Of a DNA stretch of 64,000 nt, positions 27,164 through 35,554 are shown in pieces. The DNA is from Chitinophagaceae bacterium (GTDB lineage: Bacteria; Bacteroidota; Bacteroidia; Chitinophagales; Chitinophagaceae): assembly GCA_027486835.1 (NCBI GenBank), contig JAIXOJ010000010.1, positions 1-64,000 on the forward strand, written 5' to 3'. The position numbers and the translations under genes are program-made. Below the pieces are notes generated by a model. The model ran no database searches, had not been told where the DNA came from, and was given only the letters and a program-made list of their open reading frames with translations. The number at the start of each line of letters is the position of its first letter. Within the stretch, counting starts at the first letter, position 1.

Positions 27164-28933
27164 ATGAAGCGTATTTTACTTGTTTTCATTATTTACTCTT
27201 TTTCAGTAAAGGCTCAGTCTTTTATATTGAATCCCTATGGACATGCAAACACCCAATCTTTGAATGGTAAGTGGAATGCGATAATTGACCTTTATTGCAG
27301 AGGAGAAAAGGCTAAGTTCTATCAAAACCGAAAGCCTGCTTCGAAATCAGAGTTCGTGGAATATTCCTTTCAAGATGGTTTGCGCTTAGATGTTCCTAGT
27401 GATTTTAATTCACAATTACCCGAATTGAAATATTACGAGGGAAATGTATGGTATCAACGATATTTTACTATTTCTGATAACACACCCAAACGTCGGTTCA
27501 TTTATTTCGCAGGGGTTAATTATCAAGCCACTGTTTGGTTAAATGGCGTTGAAATTGGAAAGCATGAGGGCGGATTTACCCCTTTTCAGTTAGAGGTTAC
27601 CAATCAGCTAAAACAAGGTGAAAACGATTTGGTGGTAATGGTAAACAACAGCAGAAAAGTGGATGGAATACCCGCACTAAACTTTGATTGGTGGAACTAT
27701 GGAGGAATTACCCGAGATGTTTTGTTGATTGAAACACCAAGTGCTTATCTATCTGACTATTCATTGCAATCAAAGAAAGGAGCACCATCACAAATAAATG
27801 GGTATGTACAATTGGCAGGGGCAGAAAAAGAACAGCAAGTTGAACTATCAATACCGGAATTGAAAATTAAAACCAATCTTTCTACCAACCAAAAGGGCTA
27901 TGCAGCTATTGATTTACCAGCAAAACCAACGCTTTGGACGCCAGAAGCTCCAAAATTGTACGATGTATATTTCATTGTAAATAATGATACTGTTAGCGAC
28001 CAAATTGGGTTTAGAACCATTGAAACTAAGGGCAATGATATTCTTTTGAATGGCAAATCCATTTTTCTAAAAGGAGTCAACTTTCACGAAGAAATTCCAC
28101 AACGTTTAGGTCGTGCGTATAGTGATGCCGATGCCGCGATGATTTTAAATGAAGTAAAAGCACTCGGATGTAATTATGCGCGAACGGCACACTATCCACA
28201 AAACGAACTGCTCCTTCGCAAGGCAGCGCAACTAGGAATAATGATTTGGGAGGAAATTCCTATTTGGCAAGGCATTGAATTTACCAATCCTATCATCTTG
28301 AAAAAAGCAGAAAACATGCTTCGCGAAATGATTTATCGGGATAAAAACAGAGCCAATATCATTATTTGGAGCATTGCTAATGAAACTTGGCCCTCTCCTT
28401 CGAGAGACAGTGTTTTAACCGAATTAGTTAGCCTAACCCATCAGTTAGACAATACCCGCTTGGTGGCAGCCGCCTTTGATAATCCAGTTTACGACAAATC
28501 AACATTCACCTTTAACTTAAAAGATAGGTTGGCAGAAGTGGTAGATGTGGTAGGCGTTAATAAATATTTAGGTTGGTATCTACCATTTCCTACTTCTCCC
28601 GAAAACATTATTTGGAATGTGGCAAAAAACAAACCCCTCATCTTTTCAGAGTTTGGCGGAGAGGCGCTTTATGGTCAGCATGGCTTTGCTGATAGTGCGG
28701 CTTCTTGGAGTGAAGATTATCAAGAAGCTATTTATAAAAAGAACATAGTCATGTTTAAAAACATCCCCAATTTGCGGGGGACAAGCCCATGGGTATTGTT
28801 TGATTTTCGTTCACCCACTCGTTGGCATCCCTTGAATCAGGAAGGATGGAATAGAAAGGGTCTAGTTTCCGACAAAGGACAGCGCAAAAAGTCATGGTAT
28901 GTGATGAAAAAGTTTTATCAAGAACGAGATTAA
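27164..28933 (+). CDS. GH2 beta-glucuronidase-like enzyme
   Basis: A 589-aa exported protein (signal peptide MKRILLVFIIYSFSVKAQ), the short three-domain GH2 form. The jelly roll contains YYEGNVWYQRYF, VNYQATVWLNGVEIGKHEGG and FDWWNYGGITRDVLL; this WWNYGG-R motif is typical of beta-glucuronidase-type members. The barrel has FLKGVNFHEE, acid/base E407 in WSIANETW and nucleophile E496 in IFSEFGGEALYG. Length agrees with UidA-like enzymes of about 600 residues. A beta-glucuronidase fits the uronate theme of the locus. Beta-galactosidase or beta-galacturonidase cannot be excluded. Confidence 0.88.
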   Translation: MKRILLVFIIYSFSVKAQSFILNPYGHANTQSLNGKWNAIIDLYCRGEKAKFYQNRKPASKSEFVEYSFQDGLRLDVPSDFNSQLPELKYYEGNVWYQRYFTISDNTPKRRFIYFAGVNYQATVWLNGVEIGKHEGGFTPFQLEVTNQLKQGENDLVVMVNNSRKVDGIPALNFDWWNYGGITRDVLLIETPSAYLSDYSLQSKKGAPSQINGYVQLAGAEKEQQVELSIPELKIKTNLSTNQKGYAAIDLPAKPTLWTPEAPKLYDVYFIVNNDTVSDQIGFRTIETKGNDILLNGKSIFLKGVNFHEEIPQRLGRAYSDADAAMILNEVKALGCNYARTAHYPQNELLLRKAAQLGIMIWEEIPIWQGIEFTNPIILKKAENMLREMIYRDKNRANIIIWSIANETWPSPSRDSVLTELVSLTHQLDNTRLVAAAFDNPVYDKSTFTFNLKDRLAEVVDVVGVNKYLGWYLPFPTSPENIIWNVAKNKPLIFSEFGGEALYGQHGFADSAASWSEDYQEAIYKKNIVMFKNIPNLRGTSPWVLFDFRSPTRWHPLNQEGWNRKGLVSDKGQRKKSWYVMKKFYQERD

Positions 28934-29098
28934 ATAAATAAAAAGGACTTTCTAATAAGTTAGTGCTTGAAGATTTGGGTTGGCAAATAGGTTTGTCAGG
29001 ATATCGCAGCAAGTTTAGAGTTGGTTAATCGCCATTGATTTTTTTTAAGAATATTGACTATGAGGTTTGAAAATGGTGAAATGGATTAACTAAGAGCT

Positions 29099-30334
29099 AT
29101 GAGAAAATTGATATTTATTCTTTGTCTTTTTGTTTGTAGCTATTCAGTCCATGCCCAAGGAGATAGTTTAGTTGATGTAATTGAGGCAACTTATAGAGGG
29201 GGATTACCCAATTTTTTTCACAAGATAAACGACCATAAAACTATCAAAGTGGCTTACTTAGGCGGCAGCATCACAAGAGCCGATAAGGGATGGCGCGACC
29301 AAACATTTAGTTGGTTGCAAGAAACCTATCCTAGTGCTCAATTTGTGCAAATAATGGCAGCCATTGGGGGGACAGGTTCCGATTTTGGGGCTTATCGTTT
29401 GAAAAACCACGTGTTAGACAATCAACCTGACCTTGTTTTTGTAGAATTTGCGGTAAATGATCAATCCAAAACCTCACAACAGGTAAAGGAATCTATAGAA
29501 GGCATAGTTCGGCAGATTTGGAAAGCCAACCCTACAACAGACATTTGTTTTGTTTATACGTTTCAGAAAGTACAACTATCTATATATCAAAAAGGAAAGT
29601 TCCCCGTTTCCGCTTCAGCAATGGAGGCAATTGCTGATTATTATAAAATCCCTACTATCTGTATGGCTTTGCCCGCAATAAAATTGATTGAAGAAGGCAA
29701 AATGATTGTTCAAGGTAAAATAAAAGACAACCCTGATAAGCAGGTCTTTTCCGAAGATGGTGTACACCCTTTTGTCGAAACAGGCCACAAGATATACGCT
29801 GAAAAAGTAAAAGAACACTTTCAAGCGATGCAAGGGGTTGGTACACAGGGTAAACACAAAATAAAAAAAGCCTTATTAGCTTCCAATCTTGAAAATGTTG
29901 AGATGGTTACATTAGATAAAATAGAAAAAAGCAAGGGATGGCAATTGGTTGATTCGGTAGTGTTGAACAAACCGTTCGCATCTTTAATGCCCCCTGTTTA
30001 TGGAACAGCCGATACCAGTGATTTTATTAAAATTTCTTTCAAAGGAAATAGTCTTGGTTTTGTAGATGTAATTGGACCAACGAGTGGGCAAATTATGGTT
30101 ACTATAGACAATAATGCACCACAATACATCAACCGATTTGATAAATATTGTACCTATTATCGGATGCACTATTACATCATTTCGGCTTTGCCCGACGGCA
30201 ATCATACAGCCATAATAAAACTTTCTTCCAACAAAGTGGATAAGGTAAAAATTTTATCAGAGAAAAATAATGCTGCTACGATAGTTGATGAAAAGCAGGC
30301 TTTATATATCGGGGCTTTTTTAGTAGGGAAGTAG
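29099..30334 (+). CDS. SGNH/GDSL-type carbohydrate esterase
   Basis: A 411-aa exported protein (signal peptide ending SVHAQ). An SGNH hydrolase fold fills residues about 45-245: Ser57 in GGSITRA (block I), the block II glycine in IGGTGSDFGAYRL, Asn in FAVNDQSK (block III), and the Asp220/His223 pair in DGVHPF (block V). Residues about 270-411 form a beta-rich domain. The likely reaction is removal of acetyl or other acyl groups from the polysaccharide so that glycosidases can act. It is preceded by GH2 and followed by GH3 on the same strand. The acyl group is unknown. Confidence 0.85.
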   Translation: MRKLIFILCLFVCSYSVHAQGDSLVDVIEATYRGGLPNFFHKINDHKTIKVAYLGGSITRADKGWRDQTFSWLQETYPSAQFVQIMAAIGGTGSDFGAYRLKNHVLDNQPDLVFVEFAVNDQSKTSQQVKESIEGIVRQIWKANPTTDICFVYTFQKVQLSIYQKGKFPVSASAMEAIADYYKIPTICMALPAIKLIEEGKMIVQGKIKDNPDKQVFSEDGVHPFVETGHKIYAEKVKEHFQAMQGVGTQGKHKIKKALLASNLENVEMVTLDKIEKSKGWQLVDSVVLNKPFASLMPPVYGTADTSDFIKISFKGNSLGFVDVIGPTSGQIMVTIDNNAPQYINRFDKYCTYYRMHYYIISALPDGNHTAIIKLSSNKVDKVKILSEKNNAATIVDEKQALYIGAFLVGK

Positions 30335-30509
30335 AATTTTTATGTAAGCCCAGATTGAACGCGTTGGAAAAGAAGCAAAAACATTTTGCAACAGCTTTTG
30401 AGGTCGTTTTTATCAGGCTAGTAAATTGATATCATTAGCGGATTCTCATTTGTGTAATTGATAATAAAATTATAAGAGAGTAATAGCTCTAAATGTGATA
30501 ATAGTAAAT

Positions 30510-32714
30510 ATGAAAATATATAGTTACAAATTCCTGTTGGTAAGTGGTTTAATGGCCATCGGTTCAGTTGCTTTTTCCCAATCGCCACTTTATAAAAACA
30601 AGTCGGCTTCCATCCCTTCAAGGGTGCAGGATTTGTTGAAAAGAATGACTTTGGAGGAAAAGGTTTTACAGCTTAGTCAGTTGTCTTTTGGTAATAATAC
30701 CAACGCAAACAATATTGGCAATAAGGTAAAAAATATTCCAGCAGGTATTGGATCGTTGATTTATAACAGTGATAACCCTGTGTATCGAAATCAGATGCAA
30801 AAAAAGGCGATGGAGGAAACGAGGTTGGGCATTCCAATTCTGTTTGGCAATGACGTTATTCATGGTCTGCGTACCGTTTACCCCATTTCATTGGCACAAG
30901 CCTGTAGTTGGAATCCTCAATTGGTGCAACAAGCCTGCGCAATGGCGGCCAAGGAATCGAAATTGGCAGGGATAGATTGGACATTTTCTCCGATGATTGA
31001 TGTGGCGAGGGATGGCAGATGGGGTAGGATTTCGGAGGGCTATGGCGAAGATCCCTATACCAATGCCGTTTTTGGAGTGGCATCGGTAAAGGGCTATCAA
31101 GGCAATCATTTATCGGATAGTTTTTCCATTGCTGCCTGTTTAAAACATTATGTGGGTTATGGTGCATCGGAGGGAGGTCGGGATTACAGCTACACCGAAA
31201 TTTCCCAACAAACTTTGTGGGACACCTATTTACCGCCGTTCGAGGCCTGTGTGAAAGCGGGCGCAGCCACCTTGATGAGTTCCTTTAACGACATTAGTGG
31301 TGTGCCATCATCTGCCAATCATTATACCCTAACGGAGATTTTAAAAGACAAATGGAAGCACCAAGGCTTTGTGGTATCTGACTGGAATGCTGTGGAACAA
31401 TTAATCAATCAAGGAGTGGCTGCAAATAGAAAAGAAGCTGGCTATAAAGCATTTAATGCGGGTGTTGATATGGACATGGTGGACAAGATTTATATTGAAA
31501 ATATGCCACAATTGCTTGCTGAGAAAAAAATTACACAAGCAAAAATTGATGATGCAGTAAGCCGAGTACTCCACTTAAAATTCCAATTGGGTCTATTCGA
31601 TAAACCATTTGCGACCGTTTTGGAAGAAAATGAAAGAGTCCTGTTGCCTGCAAGCAGAAAATTGGCCCAAGATTTAGCATCGGAATCCATCGTGTTATTG
31701 AAAAACAAACAGCAAATGCTCCCCATAAAAAGCAACATTAAATCTGTGGCATTAATTGGCCCGATGGTAAAGGATAGGTCCAATATCATGGGTTCATGGG
31801 CTTTTGATTCGAAGGATGAGGATGCTGAAACGATATGGGAAGGGTTCGGAAAAGTGTTTGCCAACCAAGTAGCATTCAATTACGCAAAGGGATGCGATTT
31901 TGATAGTACGGACGAGTCGGGTTTTCAAGCTGGCATCGAACAAGCGAATCAATCAGATTTGGTAATCGTTTGTTTGGGAGAAAAAAAGAAATGGAGCGGC
32001 GAAAATGGTTCACGATCCACCCTTGCCTTGCCCGCTATACAAGAAAAATTGGTAATGGAATTAAAGAAATCGGGCAAACCCATCGTGTTGGTATTGTCAT
32101 CTGGTCGCCCATTGGAATTGGTTCGTTTAGAGCCGTTGGCAGATGCAATCGTCAATTTATGGCAACCTGGTGTGCAAGGCGGTTCTGCATTGGCAGATAT
32201 AGTCAAGGGCAACGTCAATCCTTCTGGAAAATTGGCGGTCACTTTTCCTTTAACAACGGGGCAAATCCCTACATATTACAACATGCGCCCCAATTCAAGA
32301 ACCAACACCCAAGGCAATTACAAAGACATTTCCACCGCGCCACTTTATTGGTTTGGTCACGGTTTGAGTTACACCACTTATCAATATGATAGTGTAAAAA
32401 TTTCAGCTACCAAGGTAAAAAAGAACGAAAAAATTGTGGCGGAAGTAACGGTGTCCAACACAGGAAAAGTATCAGGAAAAGAAACCGTGCTTTGGTTTAT
32501 TTCCAACCCCGCTTGTTCCATTTCGCGTCCCATGAAAGAATTAAAATATTTTGAAAAGAAAGAAATTGCGGCGGGAGGAAAAGCAACCTATAAATTCGAA
32601 ATCGACCCCATGCGCGACTTAAGTTTTGTGGATGCAACCGGGAAAAAGTTTTTGGAAAGCGGGAGCTATTTTCTATTGGTAGGTGGTCAGAAGGTGAAAA
32701 TCGAAATTGAATGA
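30510..32714 (+). CDS. GH3 beta-glucosidase-type enzyme, exported
   Basis: A 734-aa retaining exo-glycosidase. The ATG at 30510 gives signal peptide MKIYSYKFLLVSGLMAIGSVAFSQ (a GTG five codons upstream is less likely). The N-terminal barrel contains PILFGNDVIHGLRTVYPI, GRWGRISEGYGEDPY, KHYVGYGASEGGRDY and nucleophile D291 in FVVSDWNAVEQL. The alpha/beta sandwich and the C-terminal fibronectin-III-like domain (FGHGLSYTTYQY) follow. Length and order match periplasmic BglX-type beta-glucosidases. No PA14 insert is present, unlike the second GH3 gene at 55522. Confidence 0.92.
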   Translation: MKIYSYKFLLVSGLMAIGSVAFSQSPLYKNKSASIPSRVQDLLKRMTLEEKVLQLSQLSFGNNTNANNIGNKVKNIPAGIGSLIYNSDNPVYRNQMQKKAMEETRLGIPILFGNDVIHGLRTVYPISLAQACSWNPQLVQQACAMAAKESKLAGIDWTFSPMIDVARDGRWGRISEGYGEDPYTNAVFGVASVKGYQGNHLSDSFSIAACLKHYVGYGASEGGRDYSYTEISQQTLWDTYLPPFEACVKAGAATLMSSFNDISGVPSSANHYTLTEILKDKWKHQGFVVSDWNAVEQLINQGVAANRKEAGYKAFNAGVDMDMVDKIYIENMPQLLAEKKITQAKIDDAVSRVLHLKFQLGLFDKPFATVLEENERVLLPASRKLAQDLASESIVLLKNKQQMLPIKSNIKSVALIGPMVKDRSNIMGSWAFDSKDEDAETIWEGFGKVFANQVAFNYAKGCDFDSTDESGFQAGIEQANQSDLVIVCLGEKKKWSGENGSRSTLALPAIQEKLVMELKKSGKPIVLVLSSGRPLELVRLEPLADAIVNLWQPGVQGGSALADIVKGNVNPSGKLAVTFPLTTGQIPTYYNMRPNSRTNTQGNYKDISTAPLYWFGHGLSYTTYQYDSVKISATKVKKNEKIVAEVTVSNTGKVSGKETVLWFISNPACSISRPMKELKYFEKKEIAAGGKATYKFEIDPMRDLSFVDATGKKFLESGSYFLLVGGQKVKIEIE

Positions 32715-32747
32715 ATAGATAAGTGAGATTTTGTAAAATCAAGTTTA

Positions 32748-35027
32748 ATGAAAACAGTGCAGGTTGAAAAAAAACTATATTTAAAGATTAGAACAATCTT
32801 TTTAATGTTATTTCTATTTGGGTCGGTTCAAATTGCATATAATCAGAATACTATACGATGGCAATGGTCTAAATTAGGGTTGCCTTCAATAGAATATAAT
32901 GGCTTGTTACCTGCTAACACTATTGATAAAAAAGATAATGATGCACTCCTTGCGTCAGACCCTTATTTTTTGTTGGGTAATTACCGACTTACACTATTTG
33001 TACATGCCAGCGGTAACTTCCAGTTTCTTACCGGTGAACGTTCGTGGGTACGTGTAAATGCTTCAAAAAACGATTTCGATTATGGTAGCAATGAAGCCTC
33101 GATTACCATTAGCAATAAAAATACATTACTCACTGGACTCAATTCAATCGCCTCAAATCCTTTGGTTTGCCGTAAACATTTTGGTGTTGGATTTGCCCGT
33201 TATAACTACACTGTGAATAATATTTTGTGTAGAAGGGTTATATCTGTAAAACCGTCTAAAGTAATCAATACAGGGTTTCCTGGCTTTGTAATTACTGTAT
33301 CACTTATAAACAACGGAAGAAAGTCTGCGCAACTTCAGTACACCGAAAAAATGCCTGTAAACTATACAAGCAATAAAACTAGTTGGTCAGATGAGACTGA
33401 AAAAATAATCTATCACACAGACGGTGGTCAGAACTTGGCTAACCTCGCAATAGCAAATATTAAATACAAGGAAGTTGAATTTATGTCCGTTCCATCCTCG
33501 CCGAATGAACGCTTTCCTTATGATATTGCGCCGCCGGTTGTGTATATGTTCGCACAACCCAACAACACTGTCACTTCAAAAGTTAGCTTAAATTCAGATA
33601 CACTTGTAACATCAATGAATGTGAAATTAAAGGCAGGTGAAAGTAAAACCTTCAACATAGTGATTGGCCTTAATTTTAATAACGACGAAACAGCTATTAG
33701 AAATGACATTGCTGAAATGTTTAAGGATTCAAATTCGGATATGTTAGATGAAGGCTTGTTTACAAATCAATGGAAACAAAAATTGCCTGATTTAAGCTCA
33801 GAAAAGGATGAAATTATTCGACGTGAAATGCTTTGGAATGCCCACGCTCTTGAAGCTATGGCTACTTATAGCCAATACTACAACGAAACGTTTATCCCCC
33901 AAGGCACGCTATATTCTTATCATTATGGGTGGAATGTTTCAAGTAGAGATCATTTGCAGGCTACACTTGGTGTTTGTTATACCAATCCAGCACTGGCCAA
34001 ATCAAGTATTAAGTTTGTAATGCAACATACCGATAACAATGGCGATATTAAACGCGAAGATGTGGGAAATGGCTTTTCTCCGCGTACTTACAATAAAGAA
34101 AGCGATGCTCAATTGTATATGTTTAATACCGTTGCTGAATATTTAAGTGCATCAAAGGATTATAACTTTTTGTATGAACAAGTGAACTGGTACCCTGCTG
34201 AAAGTAAGCTAAGCACTTCTGTCTTGTCTTATTTAGAACGTTGCTTTGTGTATTTGCGTGATGAGGTGGGTGTTGGTCCCAATGGCCTAGTTCGTTTACT
34301 TAACTCCGATTGGAATGATGGCTTCTGGAAAAAGAACTGCCCAGATTTCTTTATGAAGCGTTCCGAGTCACATCTGAATACTGCCATGCTTTTAGCCGTA
34401 TTTCCCAAACTCATAATCGAATTGAAAAAATCAGAGATTCCAAGTGCTCAAATACTTGCTAATCAACTGGAGCAATACAGAGCAAAAATTTTCGGTTCTT
34501 ATATGAAAGACTTTGGTAATCGTAAATTCTCCGCTCGCGCCTACGTTAGCAACGATATAAAATATGGCCTTGATAATGTTTCTGTAGAACCTCAAGGCTA
34601 CTTGTTACAAATACCTGAACTAAGCAACGAGCGTAAACAGGAAATATATAATTATGTAAAAGAGAAACTATATACCCCAGAACAGACAGGTTTTCGTAGT
34701 ATCGAAAAATCTATTTGGGGCAAAGGGGAAGGCGAAGACGGCGGAATATGGTATTCGGTGGAATATCCTATTGTAGCTGCCTTAGCCTCATTCAACAAGG
34801 CTGAAGGGTGGGAAATGTTGAGGGCATTATCGTTCAATAATTTTTCAACGCATTTTCCAGATTATTGGATGGGACAATGGACAGCGCCTGACAATATTAA
34901 TTCAAGCCTATCTAAGAGAACAGGATTGTATCGTTTTTGGAGGGGCGATAACCAACGAGTATTTCAAGGATATTGTTGTCACCCTCATGCCTGGCCACTT
35001 TTCTGCTATTTTAAACTTAAGAATTAG
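32748..35027 (+). CDS. Exported GH94/GH36-like (alpha/alpha)6 glycosidase or phosphorylase-like protein
   Basis: A 759-aa protein with an N-terminal hydrophobic signal (IRTIFLMLFLFGSVQIAYNQ). An N-terminal beta-sandwich (to about 330) is followed by an (alpha/alpha)6 barrel containing VSSRDHLQATLGVCYTNP, LLNSDWNDGFWK (D521 and D524), GRKFSARAYVSND-like and YWMGQWTAPDNINSS. The DWND motif and overall layout resemble GH94 cellobiose phosphorylase relatives. Export is odd for a phosphorylase, so a hydrolytic relative is more likely; I cannot assign a substrate. The gene is 33 bp after GH3, and a decayed carbohydrate-binding-like fragment follows it. Confidence 0.7.
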   Translation: MKTVQVEKKLYLKIRTIFLMLFLFGSVQIAYNQNTIRWQWSKLGLPSIEYNGLLPANTIDKKDNDALLASDPYFLLGNYRLTLFVHASGNFQFLTGERSWVRVNASKNDFDYGSNEASITISNKNTLLTGLNSIASNPLVCRKHFGVGFARYNYTVNNILCRRVISVKPSKVINTGFPGFVITVSLINNGRKSAQLQYTEKMPVNYTSNKTSWSDETEKIIYHTDGGQNLANLAIANIKYKEVEFMSVPSSPNERFPYDIAPPVVYMFAQPNNTVTSKVSLNSDTLVTSMNVKLKAGESKTFNIVIGLNFNNDETAIRNDIAEMFKDSNSDMLDEGLFTNQWKQKLPDLSSEKDEIIRREMLWNAHALEAMATYSQYYNETFIPQGTLYSYHYGWNVSSRDHLQATLGVCYTNPALAKSSIKFVMQHTDNNGDIKREDVGNGFSPRTYNKESDAQLYMFNTVAEYLSASKDYNFLYEQVNWYPAESKLSTSVLSYLERCFVYLRDEVGVGPNGLVRLLNSDWNDGFWKKNCPDFFMKRSESHLNTAMLLAVFPKLIIELKKSEIPSAQILANQLEQYRAKIFGSYMKDFGNRKFSARAYVSNDIKYGLDNVSVEPQGYLLQIPELSNERKQEIYNYVKEKLYTPEQTGFRSIEKSIWGKGEGEDGGIWYSVEYPIVAALASFNKAEGWEMLRALSFNNFSTHFPDYWMGQWTAPDNINSSLSKRTGLYRFWRGDNQRVFQGYCCHPHAWPLFCYFKLKN

Positions 35028-35131
35028 TAATTATTTGTTATGTACCTTGTGTGCTTACAGTTTAACAGAAAGAAAAGTACGATAATTGAATTGGTTGAAA
35101 CTTAATACATTGATTATTTCTTTAAAATTGA
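35028..35131. other. Short intergenic stretch between GH94-like gene and remnant
   Basis: No gene or regulatory element is recognisable between the stop codon of the GH94-like gene and the decayed domain that starts about 35132. A TGA at 35129-35131 closes the remnant's frame on the left. Confidence 0.5.
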
Positions 35132-35524
35132 AGAAATAAAAAAGACTCTAATTATTATCATACCTATACTATTATTAATGGTTGCCTTTTTCAAAAAAAG
35201 CAAGATAGGAATTCGGTCAATCCTATAACTTCTGATGTATGTGTTTCTATCCCTTATAAATTGACCAGCCCCTTTTAAGATAAGGCCGCTGGTTTTGATA
35301 CCAATGCTTCTAGAGGTGGTACTATAAATGAAATAAAAACTTTTAAGTTGTCTGTAAACAATAAGCTTGCTGGTGAATATACCGTTCCGGTGAAAACGGG
35401 CAGCTACCATAAATGGAATTACGCAGAAAATATGGGTACAATCACTTTTAAAAAAGCGGGTTTAAACCTTATTACTTTGCATATTAGCGGTGGGATGAAT
35501 TATGCATATCTCGAAATAAATTAA
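35132..35524 (+). pseudogene. Remnant of a carbohydrate-binding-like C-terminal domain
   Basis: One frame reads as coding from about 35132 to the TAA at 35522-35524, broken only by an in-frame TAA at 35276-35278. After the stop come SVNNKLAGEYTVPVKTGS, W-N-Y-A-E-N, then TFKKAGLNLITLHISGGMNY, then AYLEIN. The ending (KAGxNxITLxxSGGxNxxYLEI) is the usual close of CBM6/CBM35-type beta-sandwich modules. No start codon, signal peptide or catalytic part is left, so this is probably the tail of a lost enzyme. It sits 30 bp before the GH31 start. Confidence 0.65.
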
Positions 35525-35554
35525 GGGCATATAAAAAAAAATACTATTAAACTA

